In this document: in pieces, positions 24,601 to 35,300 of the stretch
Position numbering within the stretch: position 1 is the first letter of the stretch
Layout: every line of letters starts with the position of its first letter
Assembly (NCBI RefSeq): GCF_032118995.1
Contig: NC_092648.1
Location: 24,208,059-24,272,058 of the forward strand
Source: Asterias amurensis
Lineage: Eukaryota > Echinodermata > Asteroidea > Forcipulatida > Asteriidae
DNA: 64,000 bases
Reading direction: 5' to 3'
The notes under the pieces: model-generated
What the model was told of the DNA's origin: nothing
Seen by the model: only the letters and a program-made list of their open reading frames with translations
The model's database searches: none
Translations under genes and position numbers: made by a program

Positions 24601-27600
24601 AAATGTTGAATCGGTGACATTTTTTGTTGACCACAAAATATTGCAGTATTTTTCAGATGATCCAGGGTGTGGGAGTTTAAGTTTTTAAGAAAAATGTTGG
24701 CAAGTTCACTTTACAATTTCAAATATGAGCACAAAGCTGTAGACAAAATGTCTTATTGGAAACAATAAACCATCTGATTTAAGATTGATTTTATTAAGTA
24801 TGGGAAACACCATAGTTCCATCAGTAATACTATACTTATCCTTGTAAGCATATGCACAAAAATTTAAGTATGATTGATTTTCAACTCAAATGTACTTCAG
24901 GTGAGAAAATTATCATTCAATGTTCAAGTTATTATTAATGGGGAAACTAAATTGGGGAACTAAAATGTCAGTTATTTTCGAAGGTATTTTTTACCTGCAT
25001 AGGCCAGTACAGGGCTATCCGTGTCACAGTCAAAGTCAGAGCTTCTTGCAGTTTCCTTTATACAGAAAGAAAAAGAAAACAAATCACAAACATGTATATT
25101 ATTCAAAATATATAAATACCAGAGGCCATTTACAACATTGGTAATTACCATGACACTGCTATACTTTGTGTCCCTTTAAGCTGTTGTCAGCATTTCTCAT
25201 AACAAGAGCTTATAAAACGCGATGAATTTTTCACTGGTTATTTCATGATATTGAAAAGTAAGGGTTTAATATTGATGTTGTACTTGTACCTTTTGTCTAT
25301 AAACAAATGCCGAATATATCTGGTTAAGTCAGAACTGGAAGATGTTCCCACTTGAAAAGTATTTAAAGAAAACTTTCAACTGATCCATTAGTTATTAAAT
25401 AATTGGCGCACTACTTGAGATCGCGGCACAGTTTTCATTAACGGAAATTGGTCCAGCGCGCGCAGCGCCCTCTAGCGGTTGTGAACAAACCTACTACTAC
25501 AGAACAGTACTACACAGTACTACTACTAGCAGTAGCACTCAATCGACAAAAAGATACATACAAAATGGATCGTCACTTACTATACCATTACCAGACCAGA
25601 GGCCGATTTCACAAAGATCTCAAATTGATCGTAACTTCAAGTCAATCGTAGTTGCTCAGTAAAGTGTGATGTCACAATACAAATCTCTATGGTGATACTG
25701 AAAATTTGTCATGCGATGAATTTTATTGCTTTGTGAAATCGGCCCCTGGCAGGCCAGGCTAAAAAATGTGTTTTAATGCATCCTCATCTGCTCATATATG
25801 TTCACCATGAGTGAGTTTAGTATAAATCAGCTTGCCAACCAAGTAAAAAAACAGTAGTAAGGTTAATAGGTAGGCCTAGGCCTAGTGTAGGAATTTTTAG
25901 TAAAAAAAATTGTGACTGAAATAATCACATTCATTTTCATTTTACTGAATTAATTTGCTGATTTTTAGTTGTATTGTAATGTTACTAAGAGTAAGACATC
26001 TATGTATTGTCAGTCAGATGATCGACTAGACATGTTGTAAAATACTACTAGTAAACTAGAGCCAGAGGGTAGGCTAATTTTAATTAACTGAAATTGGAAA
26101 GCTAGTAAAGCAAAAGACAAGACATTTCCAGAACCAGAAAAACAACTTTATAATTCATGTCCATGGACCATGGCAAACAACAAATCATCCCAAATCCACA
26201 TGCAGCCTGTCTGTGTGTTGTGTTGACGTTATGCATGCACACACACAAACACACACAATCTGTCATCTATCACGTCTATCATCGATCTGACGATCGTCTG
26301 TCGCTAAACATGATAAATTTTCCAATTGTCATATTTTATGTTCAAGCCTAACGAGCGTTAGGCTTATGTTAACCATGTGACTTACAATAATAGTAATAAT
26401 ATTCATATTAATAACACAGAATAGTGTTCTTTATCTTACCTGTAATTTTTTTGTCGTGGAAACTGATCAGCAAAGGTCAAGTACAAACTCTTCCAAAAGT
26501 TAAGTGAGCGCACAATGTGACGTGATGGTGGAGAGAGCGCACGCGCACAAACGACGGCGGAAGATCCAGCCGGTCTGAACCAGTTCCTGCTGATCACTTT
26601 TTCCCCTTTTTGCCGCGCACACGCACAGAAGACGACAAGAACTTCGTAATGGTACCCGTCTTCTCTTTGTTTAATGCAAAAATTTGAGGGCCACCAGGGA
26701 AAAATCACTGTAGTGTGATACGCTAGGGGGGACGATCTCTGTTAAATGAATTTTTTATCAATGAACCAAGGAAAGTTCAGAGCTTTCTAGTCCGACACCA
26801 CAATGTTCCTATGATAGTAAATGCAATGCTTTTTTACATGAGTAGGGGCATATCCTGTAATCTTCGGACGAAAATTAGCTCTAGGCTACTAGGGCCTACG
26901 AGTCTTCATTGCAATTTTTACTTTACTGAGTAGCCTACACCACACATGCCCGCCCGCGCCACACCGATGATGAGGGCCGTAGTTTTCCCTTTCCAGCACT
27001 GATATTAAAGCCTAAATCCGCAGTTTATTATAGTGGCTAAGAATGGAAGGCAATTAGCTGCTATATCAGAGTGCAGTTAGTTCTGTTAGAGGACAACCCG
27101 GCTGTTCAGAAACAGCAGAATGTGTCAAATCCTCAAGGGTTCACTGTACCGTCACAAAATGTTCCTACAACAGCAGACTTACTTTAAATTTACAGAGAAT
27201 AGGAGCACACTGTTTAGAGACTGCATATGTTTTGTATATTCACAGAGAAATAGGAAAACGGCAACTTCTGCTGTTCATTTTTGATTCTTTCCAACAAAAA
27301 AGCTACTGTGAATTCACACAAATTTTTTACAGTGTAGTCTTTACAGGCTGGTCCAGGTAAGTTTGCCATGATTGCTTCTCCGCTCACTGGAGTTGTTGTT
27401 CCCCCTAGGTTTAACACAGTATGTCATTTACAGGGCGACTATAACATCATCATGGTAAATTGGGAGTTGGCGGCCGATAATATAAACTACTTTCGGAGTA
27501 AGATGGATTCCAGACTAGTTGCAAGGGAACTTGCAGTACTACTGAAGAAGTTGCACGAGCATCCAGGATTAGACCTAGATTACGCAAACGTTCACTTGGT

Positions 27601-29252
27601 GGGGCACAGCCTTGGTGCCCATTTGGCGGGCTACACTGGCGATTTCTTACAAGGACAGATCGGTCATATCACAGGTAAGGATATATAGACATATAGACTT
27701 GACTTCAGTTCTGAGGTTGCATTTTTTTTATCTACATCAGCCACACCCCCTGCGTTCATGCATACGAATTTCAGGAAGATTTTCTTTTTATGCTAAAGAA
27801 TGAATTTTATTTCACAGACGCAGTTTCCCAGATCCACTTGCTCCTAATAATTGTTGTACAAGTAAAAAGTATACTGAAATATGTATGATGAAGTACAGTA
27901 AAAACAAATAGAACATGTTTATTTTCGGGTGAATTCGATATTACTATACCTCATACATATTCATGACCGAGAGTCGAGTTCTCAGCATCAACATCACATG
28001 ACCCGATTTATGCCAAAAGACATTTCCTAAAGATTTGTTTCTCGAACGACGAAAGTGACAATGAATGCTGATTCAAAACATTTGTACATGTCTGGTGGAC
28101 GTGAGATAATGTCATAGCAATAATTCATTGTTTATAACACCGTTAACAATTGGCCACTTGTTTTGTTTTTAATGCAAAATAAACCTTAAGCGAATGCTTT
28201 CATCCAAATAATTTGAAAACAAAATAGCTTTTCAAAAATTTAAATCTCAATTTTCAGGTAAAATCGGCCACCCAATATAGTTGGACCTTGCGTATGAAAT
28301 CAGAAGGAAGACTTTGTTTGTTTTTTAACTGTTCGATTGTTTAAGTCATACAATGAAGATAATATAATTTACTACATTGAAAGCTGCTGCACTTCTAACC
28401 AAGTCAGTTTTTGTTGCCGTTATTTCACGAGTGATAACCAAACAGTTGCATTTTTGACGTGAATTATAATCTTGTCTTTTTGTTGGTTAATTTAACAAAT
28501 TCTCATGTACAATCTAATACTGCTGGACTATGAATTATTACAGTGGACACTCGGTAACTGTCAAAATATTAATCTTCTCACCTTGTGTATCTCAACATAC
28601 GCATAAAATAACAAACCTGTGAAAATTTGAGCTCAATCGGTCGTCGAAGTTGCAAGATAATAATGAAAGAAGAAACACCATTGTCACACGAAGTTGTGTG
28701 CTTCAGATGCTTGATTTCGAGACCACAAAATATTTCAAAATCCGAGGTCTCGAAATCAATGTTGTCGAAAATTAATTTGTTTTATCGATAACTACGCTAC
28801 TTCAGTGGGTAAGCCGTTTCTCGCAATGTTTTGTTATCGCCAACAGCTCCCCATTACTCGTTACCAAGTTCGGTTTTATGCTAATAATTATTTTAAGTTA
28901 TTACCGATAGTGCCTTTAAATGTGTGCAGTTCTAATGTTTTTGATTTTTTTTGTGTTAGTGTGTATGTGTGCGTGTTTATTTGATATATTTATATATTTG
29001 ATATTATTGTTGTTGAGAGACGACGTCGTCTTATATCCAGCTTTGGATTTAACAATGTTATATCTATCTAATCTTTCAAATCTACAGGCCTTGACCCTGC
29101 GAGACCAGATTTCAAAGATTATGTGGGAAAGCCGGAGTGCGTTTTGGATAAAACTGATGCCGACTTCGTTGACGTCATCCATTCGGATGGAAGCCTCCAA
29201 GCGTATGGACTTGAGGAACCGGTAAATCTTGTTTAAACCGCCCAACCCTTTC

Positions 29253-29291
<39 letters not shown>

Positions 29292-30273
29292 TGTATTCGG
29301 GCAAACACATTTACAAGTACGTGAAGTATACTTGTAAACAAATATTTAAAACAAAGTAAAACAACAGCGGGATACCAAGAAGAGCTTTTAAAAACTAAAA
29401 AAAGTAACAACAAAATAACTATCGCCGAAAGGCGTATGTCTCCTAAATCCGAGAAATAAAACAAAAAACACATAAAAAGCACATAAAAAAATACAAAACC
29501 AATTAACAACTAGAATACGAAAGGCCCAACAAGCATAAAAAGGAAGCGCGTCTACCAGTATTGAAAAATAGCAGACGCGCGCGATCTAGCCGTAGCTGTA
29601 GCCGAAGTCGCCGTTTCGGACACGGCCTAAGTTAAAACTGTGTACAAACTTCTCCTGATAGCGCCCTCTTTTGAATCCTCCTCCTACACCTACGTTAATC
29701 CGACCCCTACGTTAATTTCCAATGAGGAGGACTGAATTTCCGGCAGACAGAATTCCCTGGTACCCGGCACTGATCTCCAGGGGGACAGATGTCCCGCCAC
29801 AACCCCACTCAACGAGAACGAAACCGATAAAAATGCAAGCATTCGATTGGTTGAAATGCTCCACGCAGAATACGTCCACGCTCATTCAACCAATCGAGGG
29901 CGTGCATTTTTATCGTTCTCGTTTTCGTTCTTGTTGTCGGGGCTTGTGTGACCGAACCTCTAATCAATGTTCCTTCTTTTTACAGTTGGGTCACCAAGAC
30001 TTTTATCCGAACAAAGGAACCTTTATGCAACCAAAGTGTTTGTGGAAGGTCGCTTGCAGTCACATGCGGGCATATGACTTCTACTTATCCAGCATAAAGA
30101 ACTTCGACATTCAGCCCGGCCAAACCTGTTCCTTCGTCACTGAAGCGTGCAGCGGGACGACATGCAGCGGTACATGTCCCCGGATGGGCATCCATGCTGA
30201 GAAAGGAGACGGCTCTGGAAGTTTTCGCATCACGATGACATCAAGCAACTGCGGGTGTGCATACATTGTCTAG
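18603..30273 (+). CDS. Secreted pancreatic-lipase-family enzyme, gene A
   Basis: Lipase-family alpha/beta hydrolase expected to act outside the cell on glyceride or phospholipid esters. Five coding exons join in phase: 18603-18669, 19788-20095, 27434-27674, 29088-29221 and 29986-30273 (stop TAG). The total is 1038 nt, 345 aa. Residues 1-23 (MIELTRILVGSLVLLVMINE...) form a signal peptide. VVIIHGW marks the oxyanion region. The predicted triad is Ser184 (GHSLG), Asp208 (GLDPARP) and His276 (CSHMRAY). The C-terminal PLAT domain of vertebrate pancreatic lipase is absent. The lid between Cys268 and Cys274 has only five residues, against about 23 in classical pancreatic lipase, which by family knowledge leans towards phospholipase A1 activity (inference). 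The C terminus is Cys-rich (ACSGTTCSGTCPRMG). Intron 3 is inflated by a 6.3-kb insertion. AATAAA lies at 30441. Confidence 0.93.
19106..19496. mobile_element. TTAA foldback F1, copy 4, in lipase A intron 2
   Basis: 391 bp including both TTAA copies. Copy C has a single TTAA at the matching place (51941-51944, TTTATTAATAAAGGC), which is the empty site. Confidence 0.95.
19497..19735. mobile_element. F2 MITE, truncated, in lipase A intron 2
   Basis: Left half of the F2 copy that is complete in copy C at about 51945-52335. The break is after CACACACAACTT, where the sequence jumps to GCATTCGCAGGAAGTA, implying a deletion of about 0.3 kb in copy A. Confidence 0.7.
20112..20260. mobile_element. Hairpin MITE F4 in lipase A intron 3
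   Basis: 149-bp palindrome with termini GGGTGCGTTCGATTAGC and GCTAAACGAACGCACCC and inner arms carrying GGTCGACCC. The orthologous copy in gene C is 53122-53272. Confidence 0.85.
20695..20828. repeat. Dispersed repeat F6
   Basis: Sequence from AAGATTGATCGTAA to GTGAAATCGGCCCCTGG. Other copies are at 25606-25749 and 53688-53821. It has no coding content. Confidence 0.65.
20826..21003. mobile_element. Palindromic MITE F5
   Basis: Terminal inverted repeats GTCACACAGGCCCCAATAAC and the complement GTTATTGGGGCCTGTGTGAC, with inner arms rich in GAAAACGAGAA and ATAAAAATGCACGCC. Copies at 53819-53996 and, truncated, at about 29793-29955. Confidence 0.8.
21606..21872. mobile_element. Inverted-repeat MITE inside the 6.3-kb element
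   Basis: Ends AAAGGAAGGGAAATGA and TCATTTCCCTTCCTCTTT. Inner arms include TTATCGAATACAA and its complement. Distantly like the element at 23833-24179. Confidence 0.7.
22549..22641. repeat. Short hairpin repeat
   Basis: GTGTGTTTTTATCCATACAC and ACTGATG face AACACATCAGTGCATGGAGA; the stem encloses GCACTGTATACCCAGTACTG. It could be a very short MITE. Confidence 0.45.
23000..25055 (-). CDS. Spliced gene of unknown function carried by the 6.3-kb element (3' three exons)
   Basis: Not assigned to a named family. Three minus-strand exons join in phase with good splice sites: 25055-24995 (ETARSSDFDCDTDSPVLAYA), 24416-24251 (CAVCIERNPLLHC, LKGLQMWFVVFYVFNLQYPP, ATPEFMQ) and 23126-23000 (LLFKIRPERGSK, KVVQLCTKLKDFEEMW, TAG). 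Arg is split across the last junction (AG/A), and the only frame of the first exon that stays open into the second is the one given. The final exons recall C termini of repetitive uncharacterised animal proteins with a FxxNIxYP...FIQR block; that is a memory, not a search result. The 5' part is unresolved: a strong donor (ACAG/GTAAGA) at 26440 may end a first, perhaps non-coding, exon. It could be the element's own ORF or captured cargo. Confidence 0.6.
23833..24179. mobile_element. Inverted-repeat MITE in an intron of the minus-strand gene
   Basis: Termini TTAAAGAGGGTCTTTAATG and CATTAAAGCCGCTCTTTAA are inverted copies, flanked by TTAA-like ends. It is probably an insertion into the larger element. 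Confidence 0.65.
25606..25749. repeat. Dispersed repeat F6 inside the 6.3-kb element
   Basis: From GAGGCCGATTTCACAAAG to GTGAAATCGGCCCCTGG, like the copies at 20695 and 53688 but with a longer inverted left end (GGCCGATTTCACAAAG against CTTTGTGAAATCGGCC). This suggests a terminal-inverted-repeat element. Confidence 0.65.
28537..28919. mobile_element. F2 MITE, reverse orientation, in lipase A intron 4
   Basis: Runs from ACAGTGGACACTCGGTAAC to TTACCGATAGTGCCTTTAA with interior GAGCTCAATCGGTCGTCG. The matching copy in gene C is about 55217-55600. Confidence 0.75.
29253..29290. repeat. (TAA)n microsatellite
   Basis: About 13 TAA units just after lipase exon 5 of gene A. Gene C has only two or three at the matching place (56647-56655). 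Confidence 0.9.
29793..29955. mobile_element. Truncated F5 MITE before the last lipase A exon
   Basis: Contains ACGAGAACGAAACCGATAA and the facing arm TTATCGTTCTCGTTTTCG. It ends 30 bases before the exon 6 acceptor at 29985. It lies inside the segment that is missing from copy C. Confidence 0.65.
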
Positions 30274-30440
30274 GAGACGTTTGGATGGGTTATTAACAAC
30301 AACAAAAAGAGGAAGAAAAACCCAAGTATGCCTACACTTTGCCTCTGCCCTTACTACCAAATTTAATTATCCTCTAAAGTACATTGAGCTTATTTTGGTG
30401 ATGGTATTTTACTGAGAATTTAATTATATTAGAGGATTGA

Positions 30441-30446
30441 AATAAA
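30441..30446 (+). terminator. Poly(A) signal of lipase gene A
   Basis: AATAAA in GATTGAAATAAAGTTTG, 168 bases after the TAG stop, followed by a GT-rich run. It is kept in copy C near 57444 although the last exon there is gone. Confidence 0.65.
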
Positions 30447-32734
30447 GTTTGTTAGGACGCACACTTATTACATTAATGTGGGTGAATTTTTTGGGGTTAA
30501 ATAAAGTTCAGCAATTAAGTGAAAATTGAGAAATAGGCAATGATGGGCAAATTCATCAAAAAACAAATACATTGCCCTATTTGCTTCTGGTAAACGGTGG
30601 ATGAGTCAGTTTAAATAAAGGGGGTGGGCGTGACCTATAGTGGGATTGCGTCTTTACCATCTCTCTCAATGTAAAAGTGAAAACTACTCGTTTTGTCCGC
30701 CATACCACCGTTGCAAAAAGCCATAATGACATACAAATATTTTGAGAGTGAACAACGGGTACTTTTAACACCATTTAGAGAGCAATTCATACCACTTCAT
30801 CGAAGAGGAGTGGTGCAGATTTCACTCTCAAAAAAGCGAAACTGACACAACTCGGAAGAGAGTGAAATTGTTCACTCTTTTACCTACGGACATAATACTA
30901 GTTTACATTAAAACAGAAACTACAGGTGCGAATGAATCTGCATGCCATTATACACAAGTAAATGTTATCAGTAAAGGAAACGTTATCATTATTATAGATC
31001 TGTCCATGACATTTTGAAAAGATCAAGCATAGCGAAAATTATGTCAAATTTTTGACCGTGATACACTTTATAATCGACTTGGAAATCGAAAATTCAACAA
31101 GTCAACAATTTTACGATCTGTCTGTTCAACGCTAGGTGGCAGCAGACCAAAATAATTGTCATAGACCCGTCGAAATACCCATTGCGCAATGAGGTACATG
31201 CTGGTCTAGATAGGGACCAAGCTTGATAGCTAGCTAGACCAGCATGCACCTTATTTCACGGCTAAGACGCGTGTACAGAGAATTTGCGAAACGTTCTATG
31301 TTTACGTCGCTGGACATGTTCACATTTCCGCTGGTAAGTCTGCTGCCATCAAGTCCCCCCCACCCCCATTGAAATTATTCTTCTTAGAACACGACTTTTA
31401 AGAAGGATGAAATTATTTTACTACGTGGTTTTATTTGGCACTAACAGTGATTAAAAAAAGGAATGCGAAATAGTAACAACTACAATTGTACGAGTCAGTT
31501 ATTGAGCAATCCTGTCTAGAATCCTAAATTGTACGCCTTTTAGCAAAAATAGGGTTTAAGCCAAAGTGCAAAGGATAAGATTTAACAAATTGTGAGTGTT
31601 GACTTATAAAAAAAAACTAACCTAAACAAACTGATTTATTTCTTTATGAGCCAACTTTCACAGTTTGCAATTTTGTTAAGGTTTATTTTATTCAAAAACC
31701 ACAAATCGGGTCCAAAATGCCAAATTAAAAGACACCTTACATCAGAACACCTGATATTGCCCTACGCAAAGCAAAGCAAACGCCAACTTCGCTTGAAATT
31801 CCTTTAAAAATATATTCAGCCCGTTGTAATATACAATGACGTAGTTGTTCAGACTAATCACACTCTCGTACTTTGGTGTCCATTCGACAATTTTGTAGTT
31901 CCATTCAAAGTTTGATTATTCTATTTTACCCTGGTTTTAGCTAGTATATAGTCACTAAACTACAATTAAAGAAATACTTGTTGCCTACATGTAATTATAT
32001 TTAGCTCCACTCCTAAGATCAACAAAACAAACTATTTTTTTGTTTAGTCTTGCGCATTATTTTCGGTATATGAGGTGTTGTGACGTATGGAACTATAATA
32101 TGAGAACAGAGTGCGTTCCTTCTAGGCCTATTTCTGATAACAGTGCGGAGTAGTATCCATTGAGTTTGGTTGCAGTTTGCTCACAGGGGGCCTTCATTTC
32201 CCACTGGTACTTCGTGCAACTTGGTAAGGTTGTGGAGTTGGTTGTGGATCTGGTGAGTTTATTGCTTTATTAGCTAAATCATAAATGGAGTTATTTCACT
32301 TGTCATTGTCTTAAAATAAATTGGCTTGCCTTTACCATACTTTGTAATGTTAACATCCATATGTTCCAATTACAGCTTGGCGTAGTGAACATAGTAATTG
32401 CTTGCCACTTTGGTGTTAGGCAAGATAGTTGACTTTCTTAGACGCAGTTTCTCATAAACATATAATGAGCTTTCATAAAAGATTATGGGACTCTGTTTTA
32501 CAACTTGGATTGTAATTGATTAAATTTGTGTAGCTTTACTTAATTTAAATGAGTATACTGTCTAAAATATGGTTGTTCTGATTTTCGTTAACAAAATTGT
32601 CTGTGTTTGCTTTTTGTTCATCATAACTCGTCCGAATGATATGAAATTGTAATAACCGAGAGTCGAACAAATTAATTAAATAAATTAAATCAACAATCAA
32701 GAATTTTTGTAAGTTTCATCGATCCCTTCTGAAT
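30447..32734. other. Intergenic, shared with copy C
   Basis: No gene recognised. Two inverted repeats are visible: one with GAGAGTGAAATTGTTCACTC (about 30860-30885) and one around 31190-31252 (GTACATGCTGGTCTAG facing CTAGACCAGCATGCAC). Both are also present in the 57.4-59.7 kb copy. Confidence 0.5.
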
Positions 32735-33003
32735 GAATACTCCAACCCTTGACATGGTGAGGAACACTAGCTCGACTCACAAGCGAACCCTGCCTCTTTT
32801 CGATAAGTGTATTGGTTTTTTTTATATGCGTTACGCAACACACGGGACCAACGGCTTTACGTCCCATCCGAAGGACGAAGCAATAGTTGAGTGTCTTGCC
32901 TAAGCAAACAAGTGTCCAGACTGGGGATTCGAACCCATACTCTGCTGATCAGAAACACCAGAGTTTGAACTCGGTGCTCTTATTCGCTCGGCCACGACAC
33001 TTC
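32735..33003 (-). repeat. tRNA-derived SINE, copy 1
   Basis: On the minus strand the head reads GTGGCCGAGCGAATAAGAGC (A-box region) and GGGTTCGAATCCCC (B box), a tRNA-Leu/Ser-like head with a long variable arm, followed by a body with GGGACGTAAAGCCGTTGG. Further copies at 34386 and 59722. Confidence 0.8.
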
Positions 33004-33207
33004 CACGCATGCAAAAATACTAAGAGAGGCGTATAGAAGTACCCTGTCCTTCTTCTGTCATTTTTCTTTAGAAATCCCTTGTGGGGTATTGTCCACTTTC
33101 GATTTACTTGTGGGATACCAATGTTCGCTTTGTTGAGGTACCCCACAAATAGGCATTATGTGAGTAGGGTATGGAGTGTAAATATGCCTCCAATGTCCTT
33201 CTTTTGC

Positions 33208-33943
33208 TAGACTTGACTCAAGTCCCAAGCCCGTGCCATCCCCAGAAAACTACTGCTTTGTGATGCTCTGCATTCCAAAACCTGTTCCGCTTGCGGGACA
33301 GGGACTTGACGATGTCGCAGTCGCCTGATATGTAAATGTATTCACTTATGAATATGTAACATTGTTACGTGTTACGTTTTGACCAATCAAACGCACCCAA
33401 AAAGAAGACTAGTTCATTTGTCACTTGTGGGTTAAGTACTTAGTTGATGATTGAATTACATTTTTTAATAACAAATTAATTATAAAAAAGAAAGCACTTA
33501 ATGTTCATTTGAATTTTAAGTAATACGTTGTAACATACATTGGGGTCGGTTTTGTTTGCAAAATTTGAATTTTGGGAAGTGCAATTAAACGACTTATGAC
33601 ACCGACACCCCCTTGCCTGCTAATGAGTTTACCCGCCCCACGTGCGTGCCGCGTATAGACGCGTGCCTTACAACGTCTTCTACTGTGATGTCACAGAGTA
33701 TAATGAATATTTTACCGGCAGGTCAGCGCTTCCACGCTCCCATTGGTTTTGTACATCTCCCCATTTGGGGAGATTTTCCAATAACAACGTGCAGAGTAAG
33801 AAACGACTTCGTCAAGTCCCATTCTCGGGACCACATTTTGACGGCGAGCGCGCACTGTAATGTACGACACGGGGTTGTTTCATAGTAAGTTGAGGTAATA
33901 GCTAGGGACCTCTCACACGAGAATGGGACTTGAATCAAGTCTA
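33208..33943. mobile_element. MULE-like non-autonomous element
   Basis: 736 bp with ends TAGACTTGACTCAAGTCCCA and the complement TGGGACTTGAATCAAGTCTA, flanked by TTCTTTTGC at 33199-33207 and 33944-33952. The tandem sister unit has a single TTCTTTTGC at the matching place (about 34866-34874). A 9-bp target duplication is typical of Mutator-like elements. No transposase. Confidence 0.85.
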
Positions 33944-34385
33944 TTCTTTTGCTAGTCCTAACATTTTGTTAACAGCTCCCATGGGATTTGCTCACATTTT
34001 CCAACCTGAACCCTTTAATTGTTCGGCCATTGTCCTCTTTTGTTTTATGGATTAGTTTGAACTATAACCACCGATCTGGGGACCTCTTCTTTTTCCTCTT
34101 TCGTATTTTCAGTATGGTGTTTGTTTTTGCACATGAAGAGATTTCCCCCATCATCTTCCTGAGGAAGTTACAAACAGAACTTGGCCTTGTATTTTCAAAC
34201 AAACACTTCCTGTACGCGAGACTGGTACCGAGTAGTAGAAGGTTGAAGTATTACACCCCCCCTCTTTATGATGGGTTGACTCTTTGAATAACCAATATTG
34301 TAGGAAGGGATGGTGGGGAAATGCAAAAAGTACAAGTATGCAGTGGTACCAGACTTGATGGCAGGAAACAGGGTTGGATGACAAC

Positions 34386-34667
34386 TCCAACCCTTGGCAT
34401 TGTGAGGAACACTAGCTAGACTCACAAGCAGCCTTAGCCAGGAACCGGGGCGAACCCTTTCTCTTTTCGATAAGTGTACTGGTTTTTTTTTATGCGTTAC
34501 GCAACACACGGGACCAACGGCTTTACGTCCCATCCGAAGGACGAAGCAATGGTTAAGTGTCTTGCTTAAGCAAACAAGTGTCACGACTGGGGATTCGAAC
34601 CCATACTCTGCTGATCAGAAACACCAGAGTTTGAACTCGGTGCTCTTATTCGCTCGGCCACGACACT
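34386..34667 (-). repeat. tRNA-derived SINE, copy 2
   Basis: Same family as 32735-33003, with the head at the right end (GGTTCGAATCCCC and GTCGTGGCCGAGCG on the minus strand). It has about 20 extra bases in the body near 34435-34455. Confidence 0.8.
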
Positions 34668-35300
34668 TCCACGCATGCAAAAATACTAAGAGAGGCGTAT
34701 AGAAGTACCCTGTCCTTCTTCTGTCATTTTTCTTTAGAAATCCCTTGTGGGGTATTGTCCACTTTCAATTTACTTGTGGGATACCAATGTTCGCTTTGTT
34801 GAGGTACCCCACAAATAGGCATTATGTGAGTAGGGTATGGAGTGTAAATATGCCTCCAATGTCCTTCTTTTGCTAGTCCTAACATTTTGTTAACAGCTCC
34901 CATGGGATTTGCTCACATTTTCCAACCTGAACCCTTTAATTGTTCGGCCATTGTCCTCTTTTGTTTTATGGATTAGTTTGAACTATAACCACCGATCTGG
35001 GGACCTCTTCTTTTTCCTCTTTTGTTTTTTCAGTATGGTGTTTGTTGTTGCACATGAAGAGATTTCCCCCATCATCTTCCTGAGGAAGTTACAAACAGAA
35101 CTTGGCCTTGTATTTTCAAACAAACACTTCCTGGACGCGAGACTGGTACCGAGTAGAAGGTTGAAGTATTACACCCCCCCCCCCCCTCTTTATGATGGGT
35201 TGACTCTTTGAATAACCAATTTTGTAGGAAGGGATGGTGGGGAAATGCAAAAAGTACAAGTATGCAGTACTACCAGACTTGATGACAGGAAACAGGGTTG

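Larger units (their letters stand above)
21033..27334. mobile_element. 6.3-kb DNA element inserted in lipase A intron 3
   Basis: 6302 bp absent from copy C, where AATAAGTAGTCTTTAC is continuous (TA at 54022-54023). In copy A the element is flanked by TA at 21031-21032 and 27335-27336. Its ends are imperfect inverted repeats of about 45 bp: CACTGTTAAAAAAAATG on the left and, on the opposite strand, CACTGTAAAAAATTTG on the right, both leading into ACAGTAG. I found no DDE transposase motif. The interior contains MITEs of its own and a spliced minus-strand gene. The superfamily is unresolved; TA duplications occur in Tc1/mariner and some other groups. Confidence 0.9.
17492..33108. repeat. Segmental duplication, copy A
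   Basis: From AGAACTTGAGTCCGATG on, the sequence matches the block starting at 50352, with small substitutions and several large insertions or deletions. Similarity ends near 33108, where copy C changes at 60096. The block holds the whole of lipase gene A and about 2.7 kb beyond it. Differences from copy C: an extra F1 element (19106-19496), an extra 6.3-kb element (21033-27334), loss of most of an F2 copy near 19700, and retention of the last lipase exon. Confidence 0.9.
32735..35300. repeat. Tandem duplication of a unit of about 0.9 kb
   Basis: Unit 1 is 32735-33207 continued at 33953-34385. Unit 2 is about 34386-35300. Both hold a SINE followed by the same AT-rich sequence. Unit 1 is split by a MULE-like insertion. 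The shared ORFs at 33988-34287 and 34909-35211 (beginning MLTFSNLNPLIVRPLSSF) are copies of one another but resemble nothing known and may be chance. Confidence 0.8.

Noticed and set aside
28916-29509. Overlapping ORFs of 101 and 197 codons across lipase exon 5
   Set aside because: They are shadows of exon 5 and a TAA microsatellite (poly-Ile run), not separate genes.
32183-32450. Exon-like pieces bounded by ACAG and GTGAGT in the 3' flank of lipase A, also in copy C
   Set aside because: Copy C carries small indels that shift the frame of the candidate pieces, and the translation resembles nothing known.
32900-33003. Possible functional tRNA gene on the minus strand (also 34.6, 59.9 and 10.3 kb)
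   Set aside because: The tRNA-like heads are joined to conserved SINE bodies and occur in several copies with mutated stems, so they are SINE promoters rather than tRNA genes.
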